In this document: piece by piece, positions 8,820-16,246 of the stretch
Layout: each line of letters opens with the position of its first letter
Numbering within the stretch: the first letter of the stretch is position 1
DNA from: Streptomyces marispadix
GTDB lineage: Bacteria > Actinomycetota > Actinomycetes > Streptomycetales > Streptomycetaceae
Length of the DNA stretch: 64,000 nt
NCBI RefSeq assembly: GCF_022524345.1
Contig: NZ_JAKWJU010000002.1
Coordinates: 744,001-808,000, forward strand
Direction of reading: 5' to 3'
Notes under the pieces: model-generated
Seen by the model: the letters and a program-made list of their open reading frames with translations, nothing else
What the model was told of the DNA's origin: nothing
Databases searched by the model: none
Translations under genes and position numbers: made by a program

Positions 8820-8907
8820 GTCCCCGTGCCGCCGACGACGCCCTGCCGTGACTCGCCTCGCCGGATAAACGGTCGAGCGGCGGGCCCCGCACTGCCAGAA
8901 TCACGCC

Positions 8908-9474
8908 ATGGTCGCCGATGTCGCCGAACTCGCCGAGCGCGCCGCAAGCGGTGAGCGCTTCAAGTACCTCTACTTCTGGGGCCATCGGCCACGGCGGGAC
9001 GGCAGCGTCGGCAAGGGCTGTCTGAGCCAGTGGTGGCACGCGCCGTTCGTGGCGGAGGGAGTCGAGTACGCCACGACGGAGCACTGGATGATGGCCCGCA
9101 AGGCCCGGCTGTTCGGCGACGCCGAGGCGGAGCGCAGCGCTGTCGAGGCCCGCCATCCCCGGCAGGCGAAGGCCGCGGGACGCTCGGTGCGCGGCTTCGA
9201 CCAGAGCGTGTGGGAGCGCGAACGCTTCGCCATCGTCGTCGAAGGCAGTCTGCGCAAGTTCGAACGGCACGGTGAGCTGCGGGAGTTCCTGCTCGGCACC
9301 AACAGCCGGGTGCTGGTCGAGGCCAGCCCGCTGGACCGGGTGTGGGGCATCGGCCTCGCCGCCGACGACGAGCGGGTGCGGGACCCTTCGCAGTGGCGGG
9401 GGCTGAATCTGCTGGGCTTCGCGCTGATGGAGGCCCGTATGCGGCTGCTCACTCGTACGGGTACGCCCATGTGA
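8908..9474 (+). CDS. NADAR family protein
   Basis: A 188-residue protein of the NADAR (YbiA) family, which includes enzymes that hydrolyse N-glycosidic bonds of ADP-ribosyl groups or riboflavin-pathway intermediates. Visible family features are FYFWGH-like YLYFWGH near residue 27, the segment SQWWHAPFVAEGVEYATTEHWMM around residues 45-67 (given here as landmarks) and the C-terminal VWGIGL and NLLGFALMEAR. The length fits the family. ATG 8908 lacks a Shine-Dalgarno sequence; CAGAAT ends six nt upstream, which suggests a leaderless message. It stands alone between hairpins, with no riboflavin or toxin gene beside it. Confidence 0.88.
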   Translation: MVADVAELAERAASGERFKYLYFWGHRPRRDGSVGKGCLSQWWHAPFVAEGVEYATTEHWMMARKARLFGDAEAERSAVEARHPRQAKAAGRSVRGFDQSVWERERFAIVVEGSLRKFERHGELREFLLGTNSRVLVEASPLDRVWGIGLAADDERVRDPSQWRGLNLLGFALMEARMRLLTRTGTPM

Positions 9475-9655
9475 AGCTCGGCCCGCGAGGCGGGCGCGGG
9501 CGGCGGCCTTGGCACGGCCCTGCGAGGCCCGTAGGGCTTCGAACCGCTAGATTCCGTGAACTCCCCTGTGTGACAGGCCCGTTCGGGCTCCCGAGCGTCC
9601 GGCAGCGGAGGCCGACCGCCGCATACCGCCGCGTCGCCGCATACCGCCCCGTCGC

Positions 9656-10027
9656 TCACCCGTAGACGGCCCGCAGTGCGTCCTCGACCGCGGCGAGCGC
9701 CGCCTCCCGTTCCAGGCCGAGCCTGCGGGCCCGCTGAGCGTAGGTCTGTGCCGCAGCGGAGATCTGCCGGGCCGCCGCGTCGCCCGCCGCCGCGACGAAG
9801 GTGCCGTGACGCCCTCTGGTCTCGATGACTCCGTCCGACTCCAGTGCCCGGTACGCCTTGGCGACGGTGTTGGCGGCGAGGCCCAGTTCGCCCGCCAGTC
9901 CCCGTACCGTCGGCAGCTTGTATCCGGTGGGCAGACCCCCGCCGCGCGCCTGCTCGGCGATCTGGGCACGGAGTTGCTCGTAAGGCGCGTCCGGCGCGTC
10001 AGGGTCGATGGTGATCTGCAACGCCAC
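9656..10027 (-). CDS. GntR-family regulator, YtrA type
   Basis: A 123-residue small GntR regulator. Residues about 8-75 form the winged-helix domain, opening with the YtrA-type pattern IDPDAPDAPYEQLRAQI and continuing with LPTVRGLAGELGLAANTVAKAYRALE. The C-terminal 45 residues are a short dimerisation helix pair rather than a ligand domain, which defines the YtrA subfamily. Start is GTG 10027. Members usually control an adjacent ABC transporter operon, but here the neighbours are a NADAR gene and a divergently transcribed GNAT gene, so its target is not evident. It may act from the 158-bp divergent region on itself and on the GNAT gene. Confidence 0.88.
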   Translation of the reverse strand: MALQITIDPDAPDAPYEQLRAQIAEQARGGGLPTGYKLPTVRGLAGELGLAANTVAKAYRALESDGVIETRGRHGTFVAAAGDAAARQISAAAQTYAQRARRLGLEREAALAAVEDALRAVYG

Positions 10028-10185
10028 GTGGTCTCCGGTCTGTTCGCGTTTCTTCGATCGCGGGCTGTCGCCGCGCGGGCCGACGGCGGGGATGTGCCGG
10101 CCGATGCGCGGACGCCCGGCGATTCTCCCCCAGCGGGCGGAAATTCAGCAGCGGCGCCACCGCCGGGCCCGTAGCGTGCCGCTCC

Positions 10186-11115
10186 ATGACGTCGAAGGTC
10201 ACCGTCGAAGCCTTCCGCACGGCAGACGCCGCGGGCGTGGCCGAGGTGCGGCGTGCGGCCGTGCCCTATCTGGTGTGCACGGCCGAATCGGTCGTCTGGG
10301 AGGCCGAGTCGGCGCCCGCGGCCTGCCGTGTGCGCTGGCTGGTCGCCAGGGACTCCGGCGGGCGCATCGTGGGCTGCGCCGATACGGGCCTGATCGCCGG
10401 CAGCACCGAGCCGGACCAGGGGTATCTCCACGTCGCCGTGCGCCCGGACGCGTGGGGTCTGGGCGCGGGCGGCGCGCTGGTCGCGGAGGCGGAGCGCCGC
10501 CTTGCCGCGCTGGGGGCGAGCCGGGCGTGGACGTGGGTCCCGGACGACGGCCGCTCCCCCGGGTTCGCCGAACGCCGCGGCTATGTGCGGGGGCGGCGTG
10601 CCTGCTTCCTCGGTCTCGACCTCGCGGACGCCCCGCTCCCCGAACCCCCGTCGCCGCTGCCCGACGGCGTCGAACTCCGTACGTACCTCGACTTCGCGGA
10701 CGACCGACGGCCCCTGTACGAGGCCGACTTGGAGGCGACCGCCGACGAACCCGGCGATGTGCGGCACGGGTTCGTCCCCTACGACGACTGGCTGCGGCTG
10801 AACTGGGACCGCCCGGACATCGACCACCGGCTCAGCTCCGTCGTACTGGCGGACGGCGAAGTGGCGTCGTACTCCGTGGCGCAGACGGACGGACGTGAAC
10901 GCTACTGGTCGGGCATGACCGGAACCCGCCGGGCCTACCGGGGCCGGGGACTGGCGCGACTGGCCAAGCTCGACTCGCTGCGCCGCTCACGCGAGGCGGG
11001 CCGTACGCGGGCCTTCACGGGGAACGACGCCATGAACGTACCGATGCTGGCTCTCAACAGGAGCCTCGGCTATACGGAGGCGGCGGCCGAGTGGCGCTAT
11101 TCCAGGGCGATTTGA
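10186..11115 (+). CDS. GNAT acetyltransferase with two GNAT domains
   Basis: A 309-residue protein holding two tandem GNAT folds. The first (about 5-145) has HVAVRPDAWGLGAGGALVAEAERRL, a degenerate acetyl-CoA loop. The second (about 165-309) has GTRRAYRGRGLARLAKLDSLRRSREAG, a clearer R/Q-x-x-G-x-G/A site, and NDAMNVPMLALNRSLGY typical of the C-terminal strand. This double arrangement resembles mycothiol-synthase-like and antibiotic N-acetyltransferase relatives, but I cannot name a substrate. ATG 10186 has no ribosome site; TAGCGT at 10172-10177 lies 8 nt upstream, so the mRNA may be leaderless. It diverges from the YtrA-type regulator. Confidence 0.86.
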   Translation: MTSKVTVEAFRTADAAGVAEVRRAAVPYLVCTAESVVWEAESAPAACRVRWLVARDSGGRIVGCADTGLIAGSTEPDQGYLHVAVRPDAWGLGAGGALVAEAERRLAALGASRAWTWVPDDGRSPGFAERRGYVRGRRACFLGLDLADAPLPEPPSPLPDGVELRTYLDFADDRRPLYEADLEATADEPGDVRHGFVPYDDWLRLNWDRPDIDHRLSSVVLADGEVASYSVAQTDGRERYWSGMTGTRRAYRGRGLARLAKLDSLRRSREAGRTRAFTGNDAMNVPMLALNRSLGYTEAAAEWRYSRAI

Positions 11116-11184
11116 GGGGCGCGGCGCGCAGGCAGAGGCCGGGCGGGGCCTGCCCTGCCGCCTCGGCCGTACTGGGACGGTGGT

Positions 11185-12381
11185 TCAGAGTGCCGAGCGG
11201 TTGCCCGTGTCGACGGCCTGGGTGGCGCTCGCACCGCGGCGCGCGTGCTGCTGCACCTGCTCGGCGGTGAGCGCGTAGCCGGTGCCCGCGTCCGTCGTGG
11301 AGCGGGCGAAGATCACGCCGAGGACCCTGCCGTCCTTGGTCAGCAGCGGGCCGCCGGAGTTGCCCGGCCGGACGGTGGAGCGGATGGCATAGATGTCACG
11401 GGTGCTGAGGTCGTCACCGTAGATGTCCTGGCCCTGGGCCTGTACGCGCTGGGCGACGGCCGCGGCACGCAGATCGAGGCTGCCGTTCTCCGGGTATCCG
11501 GCGACGACACCGGGGGCACCCCGCGCGGCATTGCCCGCGAACTCCAGGGCGGGCGCCTGAAGTCCGGGCACGGCGAGGACGGCCACGTCGGTGTTGGGGT
11601 CGAAGAGCACGACCCTCGCCTCGTAGCGCGGGCCCACGCCTCCGACGCGTACGGTCGGCTCGTCGACGCCCGCGACGACGTGCGCGTTGGTCATCACATG
11701 CTGCTCGGTGTAGACGAAGCCGCTGCCCTCCTGGCCGCGTGCGCTGCCGCTCACATCGGCCACTCCCTCGACCTTGACCGTGCTGCGCTTGGCCGCCTGG
11801 GTCGCCGCCGGGGTGACCGAGTCGCCGGATGGCTTGGCGACGGCGGTGCCCGGTTCGTGCTCGAAGGGGTTGAAGACCGGGGGGAATCCGGCCGTGGTGA
11901 GCGCGCCCGTCGCGTCGTTGAACCAGGTGGCGGCCTGGTCGGGCATACGGTCCTGGACCGTGCCCAGCACCTGCGAACCGCGGATGGTCTGGTTGAGCAC
12001 CGGCGACGGCGAGACGGACAGTGCGCTCGCCGCGACCCAGCCGACCACCAGCACGGCTATCGCGTTGACGACCACTCCGCCCGCGCCGTCCGCCCAGCGC
12101 ACCGGGGTCCAGCTCAGCGCGTCGCGCAGCCGCCAGCCGAGCGGGGCGGCCACGGCCTGCCCCAGCGCCGCCGGTACGAGCACGGTCAGCAGCGCCACCA
12201 CGGTGGCCTCCGTGGTGCCGGGCGGCACCTTGCCGAGTACGAACGGCAGGGCCCACACACCGACGACGGCTCCGCCCACGAAGCCGGCCAGCGAGACGAA
12301 CCCCGCGACAAGGCCACGCTGATAGCCGGAAACGGAGAAGACCAGCACTGCGAGCAGCAACAGCACATCCAGCAGGTTCAC
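11185..12381 (-). CDS. marP: MarP-family membrane serine protease
   Basis: A 398-residue membrane-anchored protease like mycobacterial MarP, which supports periplasmic acid and oxidative resistance. Residues about 1-125 hold four hydrophobic segments of the CvpA/colicin V type; residues about 195-380 form a chymotrypsin-like domain with triad H234 (TNAHVV), D265 (DPNTDVAVL) and S342 (RPGNSGGP). The domain lies outside the membrane. The start is GTG 12381, behind AGAAGGGG. Its first codon overlaps, as GTGA, the stop of a possible 15-codon leader frame beginning at 12423. It converges on the GNAT gene and lies downstream of marR on the same strand, with a hairpin between. Confidence 0.9.
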   Translation of the reverse strand: MNLLDVLLLLAVLVFSVSGYQRGLVAGFVSLAGFVGGAVVGVWALPFVLGKVPPGTTEATVVALLTVLVPAALGQAVAAPLGWRLRDALSWTPVRWADGAGGVVVNAIAVLVVGWVAASALSVSPSPVLNQTIRGSQVLGTVQDRMPDQAATWFNDATGALTTAGFPPVFNPFEHEPGTAVAKPSGDSVTPAATQAAKRSTVKVEGVADVSGSARGQEGSGFVYTEQHVMTNAHVVAGVDEPTVRVGGVGPRYEARVVLFDPNTDVAVLAVPGLQAPALEFAGNAARGAPGVVAGYPENGSLDLRAAAVAQRVQAQGQDIYGDDLSTRDIYAIRSTVRPGNSGGPLLTKDGRVLGVIFARSTTDAGTGYALTAEQVQQHARRGASATQAVDTGNRSAL

Positions 12382-12522
12382 CGCACACCCCTTCTCGCCC
12401 CACGCGGGTTACTCATCGTGCTCATGTTGCGGCCCTGTCCTCCGATTGTGCCTCGGCCTTCCGTCGCATCTGCCCCCTGGTCGCAGAACACACGCGAAAC
12501 GGAGCAGGGTTGGTTCCGTATC

Positions 12523-12542
12523 ACCGCTCGGAAGCGAGCGGT
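12523..12542 (-). terminator. 8-bp hairpin after marR-type gene
   Basis: ACCGCTCG (12523-12530) and CGAGCGGT (12535-12542) pair around a GAAG loop. It lies about 70 nt past the marR-type stop and about 140 nt before marP. Confidence 0.45.
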
Positions 12543-12612
12543 TCGCCAACGTTGGGGATTCTTCGCGTCTTTCATGCGTCATGCCCTTGTGGCCCGCTCT
12601 TCGTGTTCTTCG

Positions 12613-13140
12613 TCACTCGCCGTCCCGCCCGCCGGTGCGGCCGGCCGTCCGGTCCCGGTCCGGCTCGTCCGTCCGGGCTCCTTGCGGGCCCTCCAGGCGG
12701 CGGGCCACACGACCGAGCGCTTCCGCCAGCAGTTCCAGCTCTTCGACTTCGAGCACGTCTATCAGCACCTCGCGCACGGCGGCCACATGGCCCGGGGCAG
12801 CCTCGCGCAGGGCGCGCCTGCCGTCGCCGGTGAGCACGGCGTAGACCCCGCGCACGTCGCTCTCGCATGTGCGGCGCCGCACCAGGCCGCGCTTCTCCAG
12901 GCGCCCGATCTGGTACGTCAGGCCGCTTTTCGAAGTGACCAGGCTCTTGGCCAGCTCCGTCATACGGATCTCACCGCCCGGGGCGTCGCCGAGGCGGACG
13001 AGGATCTCGTACTGCGGGTGGGACAGGCCGCCGCCCTCTCTCAACTGCTGGTCGAGATGCTGCCCGACCCGGTTGCCCGCCCGGAGGAAGCTCTGCCAGG
13101 CCGCCGACTCGCGCTCGTCCAGCCACTTCACGTCTGCCAT
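12613..13140 (-). CDS. MarR-family regulator
   Basis: A 175-residue MarR regulator. The winged helix spans about 30-125, with LSHPQYEILVRLGDAPGGEIRMTELAKSL as helix region landmarks and the wing around LEKRGLVRRRTCESDVRGVYAVLT. The Asp-x-Arg pair in the wing is the usual family signature. The start is ATG 13140; TACGAT at 13147-13152 (reading leftward) lies six nt upstream, so its mRNA is probably leaderless. Two palindromic sites fill the divergent region shared with the dioxygenase gene, which points to autoregulation plus control of that gene. The last 25 residues are a charged Arg/Asp-rich tail. The ligand is unknown but likely aromatic. Confidence 0.9.
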   Translation of the reverse strand: MADVKWLDERESAAWQSFLRAGNRVGQHLDQQLREGGGLSHPQYEILVRLGDAPGGEIRMTELAKSLVTSKSGLTYQIGRLEKRGLVRRRTCESDVRGVYAVLTGDGRRALREAAPGHVAAVREVLIDVLEVEELELLAEALGRVARRLEGPQGARTDEPDRDRTAGRTGGRDGE

Positions 13141-13146
13141 GGCGCA

Positions 13147-13152
13147 ATCGTA
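13147..13152 (-). promoter_or_regulatory. -10 box of a leaderless marR-type transcript
   Basis: On the minus strand TACGAT is followed by six nt and the ATG at 13140, which puts transcription start at or next to the start codon. The upstream palindrome at 13161-13172 would cover the -35 region. Confidence 0.5.
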
Positions 13153-13157
13153 CGCAG

Positions 13158-13186
13158 TTGTTCGAATTCGAATCATCGGCTATCGT
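13158..13186 (+). promoter_or_regulatory. Promoter for the extradiol dioxygenase gene
   Basis: TTGTTC (13158-13163), a 17-nt spacer and TATCGT (13181-13186) form a plausible rightward promoter. Operator 1 overlaps its -35 box and spacer, and operator 2 lies about 8 nt downstream of the expected start, so a bound regulator would block it. Confidence 0.45.
13161..13172. promoter_or_regulatory. MarR-type operator 1 (TTCGAATTCGAA)
   Basis: A perfect 12-bp palindrome, flanked on the left by GTTG. It lies exactly 40 bp from a near-identical second site in the same divergent region, which is strong circumstantial evidence for a regulator binding pair. Confidence 0.6.
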
Positions 13187-13200
13187 CGCGGAGCAGGTTG

Positions 13201-13212
13201 TTCAAATTCGAA
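13201..13212. promoter_or_regulatory. MarR-type operator 2 (TTCAAATTCGAA)
   Basis: This matches operator 1 at 11 of 12 bases and is also preceded by GTTG. The outer flanks GGTT and AACC extend its dyad. The 40-bp spacing puts both sites on nearly the same DNA face. Confidence 0.6.
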
Positions 13213-13333
13213 CCACATTCGGACGGCTCCGGACCTGCACCGAGCCTGAACCGGCAGGGGAAGGGCTGAAGCGAACGTGACCACCGAGAGCGGCACAGAA
13301 GACGGGACCGGGAGCGGCACCCGGACCGGCCCC

Positions 13334-13383
13334 GACGAGGCCCCCGGCGCGGCGGCGCGACGAGGCCCCCGGCGCGGCGGCGC
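13334..13383. repeat. 25-bp perfect tandem duplication that breaks a frame
   Basis: Units 13334-13358 and 13359-13383 are identical (starting GACGAGGCCCCC, ending GCGGCGC). The unit length is not a multiple of three. With only one copy, GTG 13277 would be in frame with the dioxygenase ORF at 13392, with 30 codons between; with two copies it is not. Confidence 0.9.
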
Positions 13384-13391
13384 CCTCCCGT

Positions 13392-14162
13392 ATGCCCGTG
13401 CTCTATCTCAGCCACGGCGCGCCGCCGCTGGCCGACGACGAGCTGTGGACCTCACAACTGGCCCGCTGGAGCGGCCGGTTGCCCCGGCCGAAGTCCATCC
13501 TGATGGTCTCGGCGCACTGGGAGTCCGCCCCGGTCACGCTCTCCGCGACCCGTACGGCGCCGCTGGTCTACGACTTCTGGGGCTTCCCGGAACGCTACTT
13601 CCAGGTGCGCTATCCGGCGCCGGGCGCGCCCGGACTGGCCCGGCGCGTAAGGGCGTTGCTCTCACGCCCAGGCGAACAGGTCCATGACGCTCCCGAACGC
13701 GGCCTCGACCACGGGGCGTACGTACCGCTGGTGGAGATGTATCCGGACGCCGACGTGCCCGTGCTCCAGATGTCCATGCCCACCCTCGAACCCGAGGAGC
13801 TGCTGCGCCTGGGACGCAGGCTCGCTCCCCTGCGCGACGAGGGCTGCCTCGTCATCGGCAGCGGCTTCTTCACCCACAATCTGAGCGAGCTGCGGTGGGG
13901 CGCGGGCGTGGACGAAGCGCCCGCCTGGTCAAGGGAGTTCGACGACTGGGGGCGAGAGGCGCTGGAGCGCGGCGACGTCGACGCGCTGCTCGACTTCGAG
14001 CACAAGTCGCCCGCGGGGCGCCGCGCCCACCCGCGCAGCGAGCACTTCGCCCCGCTCTTCGTGGCCCTCGGCGCGGGCGAGCCGGAACTGGCCCGGCAGC
14101 GCACGGTCATCGACGGCTTCTGGGCCGGGCTGGCCAAACGCTCCGTGCAGTTCGGCGGTTGA
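13392..14162 (+). CDS. Class III extradiol (DODA/LigB-type) dioxygenase
   Basis: A 256-residue member of the LigB superfamily, related to DOPA 4,5-dioxygenase and bacterial YgiD; these enzymes use a metal ion to open catechols. Landmarks are LYLSHGAPPL (first metal His), ILMVSAHWES, YDFWGFPERYF, GLDHGAYVPL (second His pair region) and SGFFTHNL. All expected histidines are present. The ATG at 13392 starts exactly at the conserved MPVLYLSHG but has no ribosome site. A better placed GTG at 13277 would add 30 residues but is thrown out of frame by a 25-bp tandem duplication. The MarR-type gene diverges from it. Function may therefore be intact if translation begins at 13392. Confidence 0.86.
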   Translation: MPVLYLSHGAPPLADDELWTSQLARWSGRLPRPKSILMVSAHWESAPVTLSATRTAPLVYDFWGFPERYFQVRYPAPGAPGLARRVRALLSRPGEQVHDAPERGLDHGAYVPLVEMYPDADVPVLQMSMPTLEPEELLRLGRRLAPLRDEGCLVIGSGFFTHNLSELRWGAGVDEAPAWSREFDDWGREALERGDVDALLDFEHKSPAGRRAHPRSEHFAPLFVALGAGEPELARQRTVIDGFWAGLAKRSVQFGG

Positions 14163-14194
14163 GACGGCACGCACCCTCGGACCCTTCGGACCTG

Positions 14195-14239
14195 CCGTGG
14201 CGCCCCGGCACCGGACTCGCCCCCGGTGCGGGGCCACGG
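14195..14239. terminator. Convergent terminator hairpin
   Basis: CCGTGGC, CCCCG and CACCGG on the left pair with CCGGTG, CGGGG and GCCACGG on the right, with two single-base bulges. It separates two convergent genes. Confidence 0.6.
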
Positions 14240-14240
14240 C

Positions 14241-14843
14241 TCAGCGCGGTGCCGCCCATGAGTGCGCCACGTCCACGACGAGACGGTCGCCCAGCCCCGT
14301 GACGCGGAACGGCAGCCGCGCCCTGACCCCGAGGCCGAGCTGTGTCGTCCCCTCGTAACTCGCGCCGAACCTGGCGTCGCGGAAGGTCTTGTAGCCGGTG
14401 AGGTCGACCCCGGGCAGCGGCTTGCCGCCACGGCCTGGATACGTCGGCTCGAAGGTCTCCGGGTCGTAGCTCGGTGCGTCCGCGACGATCTCCAGGATCG
14501 CGCCGCCGCCGATCGTGATGGGATGCCCGGAGCCGTCCTGGTAGAGCTTGTCGACGTAACGGACCCGGTAGCCGGGGGAGTCGGCGGACGACCCCGGCCG
14601 GATGTCGAGGACCATCCGGTCGTAGCAGGCGTGGCGCCCGGTCCGTACGTCGGTGAGCGGACGGTCGGCCGCACCCTGGGCGGTCTTCGGGGTGCTCCCC
14701 CACATGACGCCGCAACTCGTCGACGCGGTGGAGGAGACGGCGGCCGTGCCGGTACCGGCGGACGCGGCCGAGGAGGCGGGCGCTGCGGTCAGAAGTCCCG
14801 CACTGACGAGCGCTGTGACGGTGAGCAGGCGGATTTTCCTCAT
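14241..14843 (-). CDS. Secreted AMIN-like domain protein
   Basis: A 200-residue exported protein. A Sec signal peptide covers about residues 1-29 (MRKIRLL, a hydrophobic core, then Ala-rich APASSAASA). The mature part, with CGVMWGSTPK, a GRHACYDRMVLDI segment and the ending VVDVAHSW, matches the AMIN-like beta domain of many secreted actinobacterial proteins of unknown role. Two cysteines in the mature chain (CGVM and HACYD) probably form a disulphide. The signal-peptide start at ATG 14843 is preferred because GGGGG lies upstream at good spacing and the frame upstream encodes no plausible protein. It is divergent from the LPMO gene; whether it binds cell-wall material is inference. Confidence 0.78.
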   Translation of the reverse strand: MRKIRLLTVTALVSAGLLTAAPASSAASAGTGTAAVSSTASTSCGVMWGSTPKTAQGAADRPLTDVRTGRHACYDRMVLDIRPGSSADSPGYRVRYVDKLYQDGSGHPITIGGGAILEIVADAPSYDPETFEPTYPGRGGKPLPGVDLTGYKTFRDARFGASYEGTTQLGLGVRARLPFRVTGLGDRLVVDVAHSWAAPR

Positions 14844-15172
14844 GGGAGGCCCCCTTTGGGCGCGTTCGCTGTGGCATGAGGCTAGACCCATGAAAACGCC
14901 CCGGAGTTGCACAGACACGGGCACAACTCGTAAGTCGCAGAAAACAGATGGAGCGCGCACAACGCCGCGCCCCGAGGGGCGGCGTCTGAGGCCCCGCTTA
15001 CCCCCGCCTTAACGCCACCATAAGGATGGCGAGCCGGCGCCTCGGAGCGTCGAAAGGGCTGCTGAGCGCGGCTAACGTGCAGCGTGCACACCGCACCGGC
15101 CCGGCTCGCCCGGCACCAACTGGCGCGCGGGGCAAGGGGCGGCTCGTACCCCCCACATTCAGGAGCCCGAAG
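14844..15172. other. Divergent regulatory gap upstream of the AMIN-like and LPMO genes
   Basis: This 329-bp gap holds no gene. An imperfect dyad, CGCCA (15013-15017) and TGGCG (15027-15031), flanks CCATAAGGA and may be a regulator site for the LPMO. I did not find a DasR-type dre site or a CebR box. The LPMO ribosome site AGGAG lies near 15161. Confidence 0.4.
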
Positions 15173-16171
15173 ATGTCCGCTCGTCGCACCTTCGCCCGCA
15201 TGGCAGCCGTCTCGGCCGTGCCGCTAGCGCTGTCCATGGCAGGCGCGACCCCCGCCTCCGCACACGGATCGATGACGGACCCGGTCAGCCGCGTATCCGG
15301 ATGCTTCGCGGAGGGACCGGAGAACCCGCAGTCCGCAGCGTGCAAGGCGGCCGTGAAGGCAGGCGGCACCCAGGCGCTGTACGACTGGAACGAGGTCAAC
15401 ATCCCCGACGCGGCCGGGAAGCACAAGCAGATCATCCCGGACGGGAAGCTGTGCAGCGCCGGGCGCGCCAAGTACAAGGGCCTGGATTTGCCGCGAAAGG
15501 ACTGGCCCGCCTCGAAGATGAAGGCCGGCTCGCACTCCTTCTCGTACAAGACGACGGCTCCGCACAAGGGCTCCTTCGAGCTGTACATCACCAAGTCCGG
15601 CTACGACCCGTCCAAGCCGCTGAAGTGGTCGGACCTGGAGTCGAAGCCGTTCGCGAAGGTCAAGGACCCCCAACTCCAGGGCGGCGAGTACAAGTTCAAG
15701 GGCGACGTGCCCAAGAGGAACGGCCGTCACCTCATCTACAGCATCTGGCAGCGCTCCGACAGCCCCGAGGCGTTCTACACCTGCTCCGACGTGACCTTCT
15801 CGGGCGCGGGTGCCGCGGCCTCCGGCGCGGAGACGAAGTCGGCGAGCGGAACGCCCGACGCGCCCAGCGACACACAGATCGCCGCGGGCGCGCCCAAGTC
15901 GACGGTGGAGCACGGCGGTCGAGGCCACGCTTCCGTGCACGGGCACAGCACGCACGGAACGCAGCACGGCACCCGCACCGACGGCGCGCACTCGTCCCAC
16001 AACGCCCCCGCGACCAAGAGCGACGGCCAGGGCGACCGCCTCGCGCAGACCGGCGGCGACGACATGACGTCGAACATCGCGCTCGCCGGCGCGGGCGTGC
16101 TCGTCGTCGGTGCCGCCCTGGTGTGCCTCGGAGCACGCCGTCGTGACCTCGGCCGCCGCGGTGGCAACTGA
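15173..16171 (+). CDS. Cell-wall-anchored lytic polysaccharide monooxygenase (AA10)
   Basis: A 332-residue copper monooxygenase that cleaves chitin or cellulose oxidatively. The signal peptide ends at ASA (residue 30), exposing H31, which with H131 (TTAPHKG) forms the copper histidine brace. The AA10 domain covers 31-210. A linker at about 215-280 carries eight histidines between H247 and H276. LAQTG at 290-294, a hydrophobic helix and an Arg-rich tail form a sortase signal of the LAXTG type used in Streptomyces, so the enzyme should be wall-linked rather than released. ATG 15173 follows AGGAG. The substrate is not decided by sequence; wall anchoring is less common than secretion for this family. 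Confidence 0.92.
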   Translation: MSARRTFARMAAVSAVPLALSMAGATPASAHGSMTDPVSRVSGCFAEGPENPQSAACKAAVKAGGTQALYDWNEVNIPDAAGKHKQIIPDGKLCSAGRAKYKGLDLPRKDWPASKMKAGSHSFSYKTTAPHKGSFELYITKSGYDPSKPLKWSDLESKPFAKVKDPQLQGGEYKFKGDVPKRNGRHLIYSIWQRSDSPEAFYTCSDVTFSGAGAAASGAETKSASGTPDAPSDTQIAAGAPKSTVEHGGRGHASVHGHSTHGTQHGTRTDGAHSSHNAPATKSDGQGDRLAQTGGDDMTSNIALAGAGVLVVGAALVCLGARRRDLGRRGGN

Positions 16172-16246
16172 CCGCATGATGATGAAATGCCGTTACGAGC
16201 AGGACGAGGAGGAGACCTGCGTGGCCTGCGGAGAAGGTGAGGCAGG

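Larger units (their letters stand above)
8588..8907. other. Gap of 320 bp holding two terminator hairpins
   Basis: There is no credible coding sequence here. The gap contains a hairpin at 8672-8703 and a very strong GC hairpin at 8791-8819, then a possible leaderless promoter for the NADAR gene (CAGAAT at 8896-8901, six nt before ATG 8908). Confidence 0.6.
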
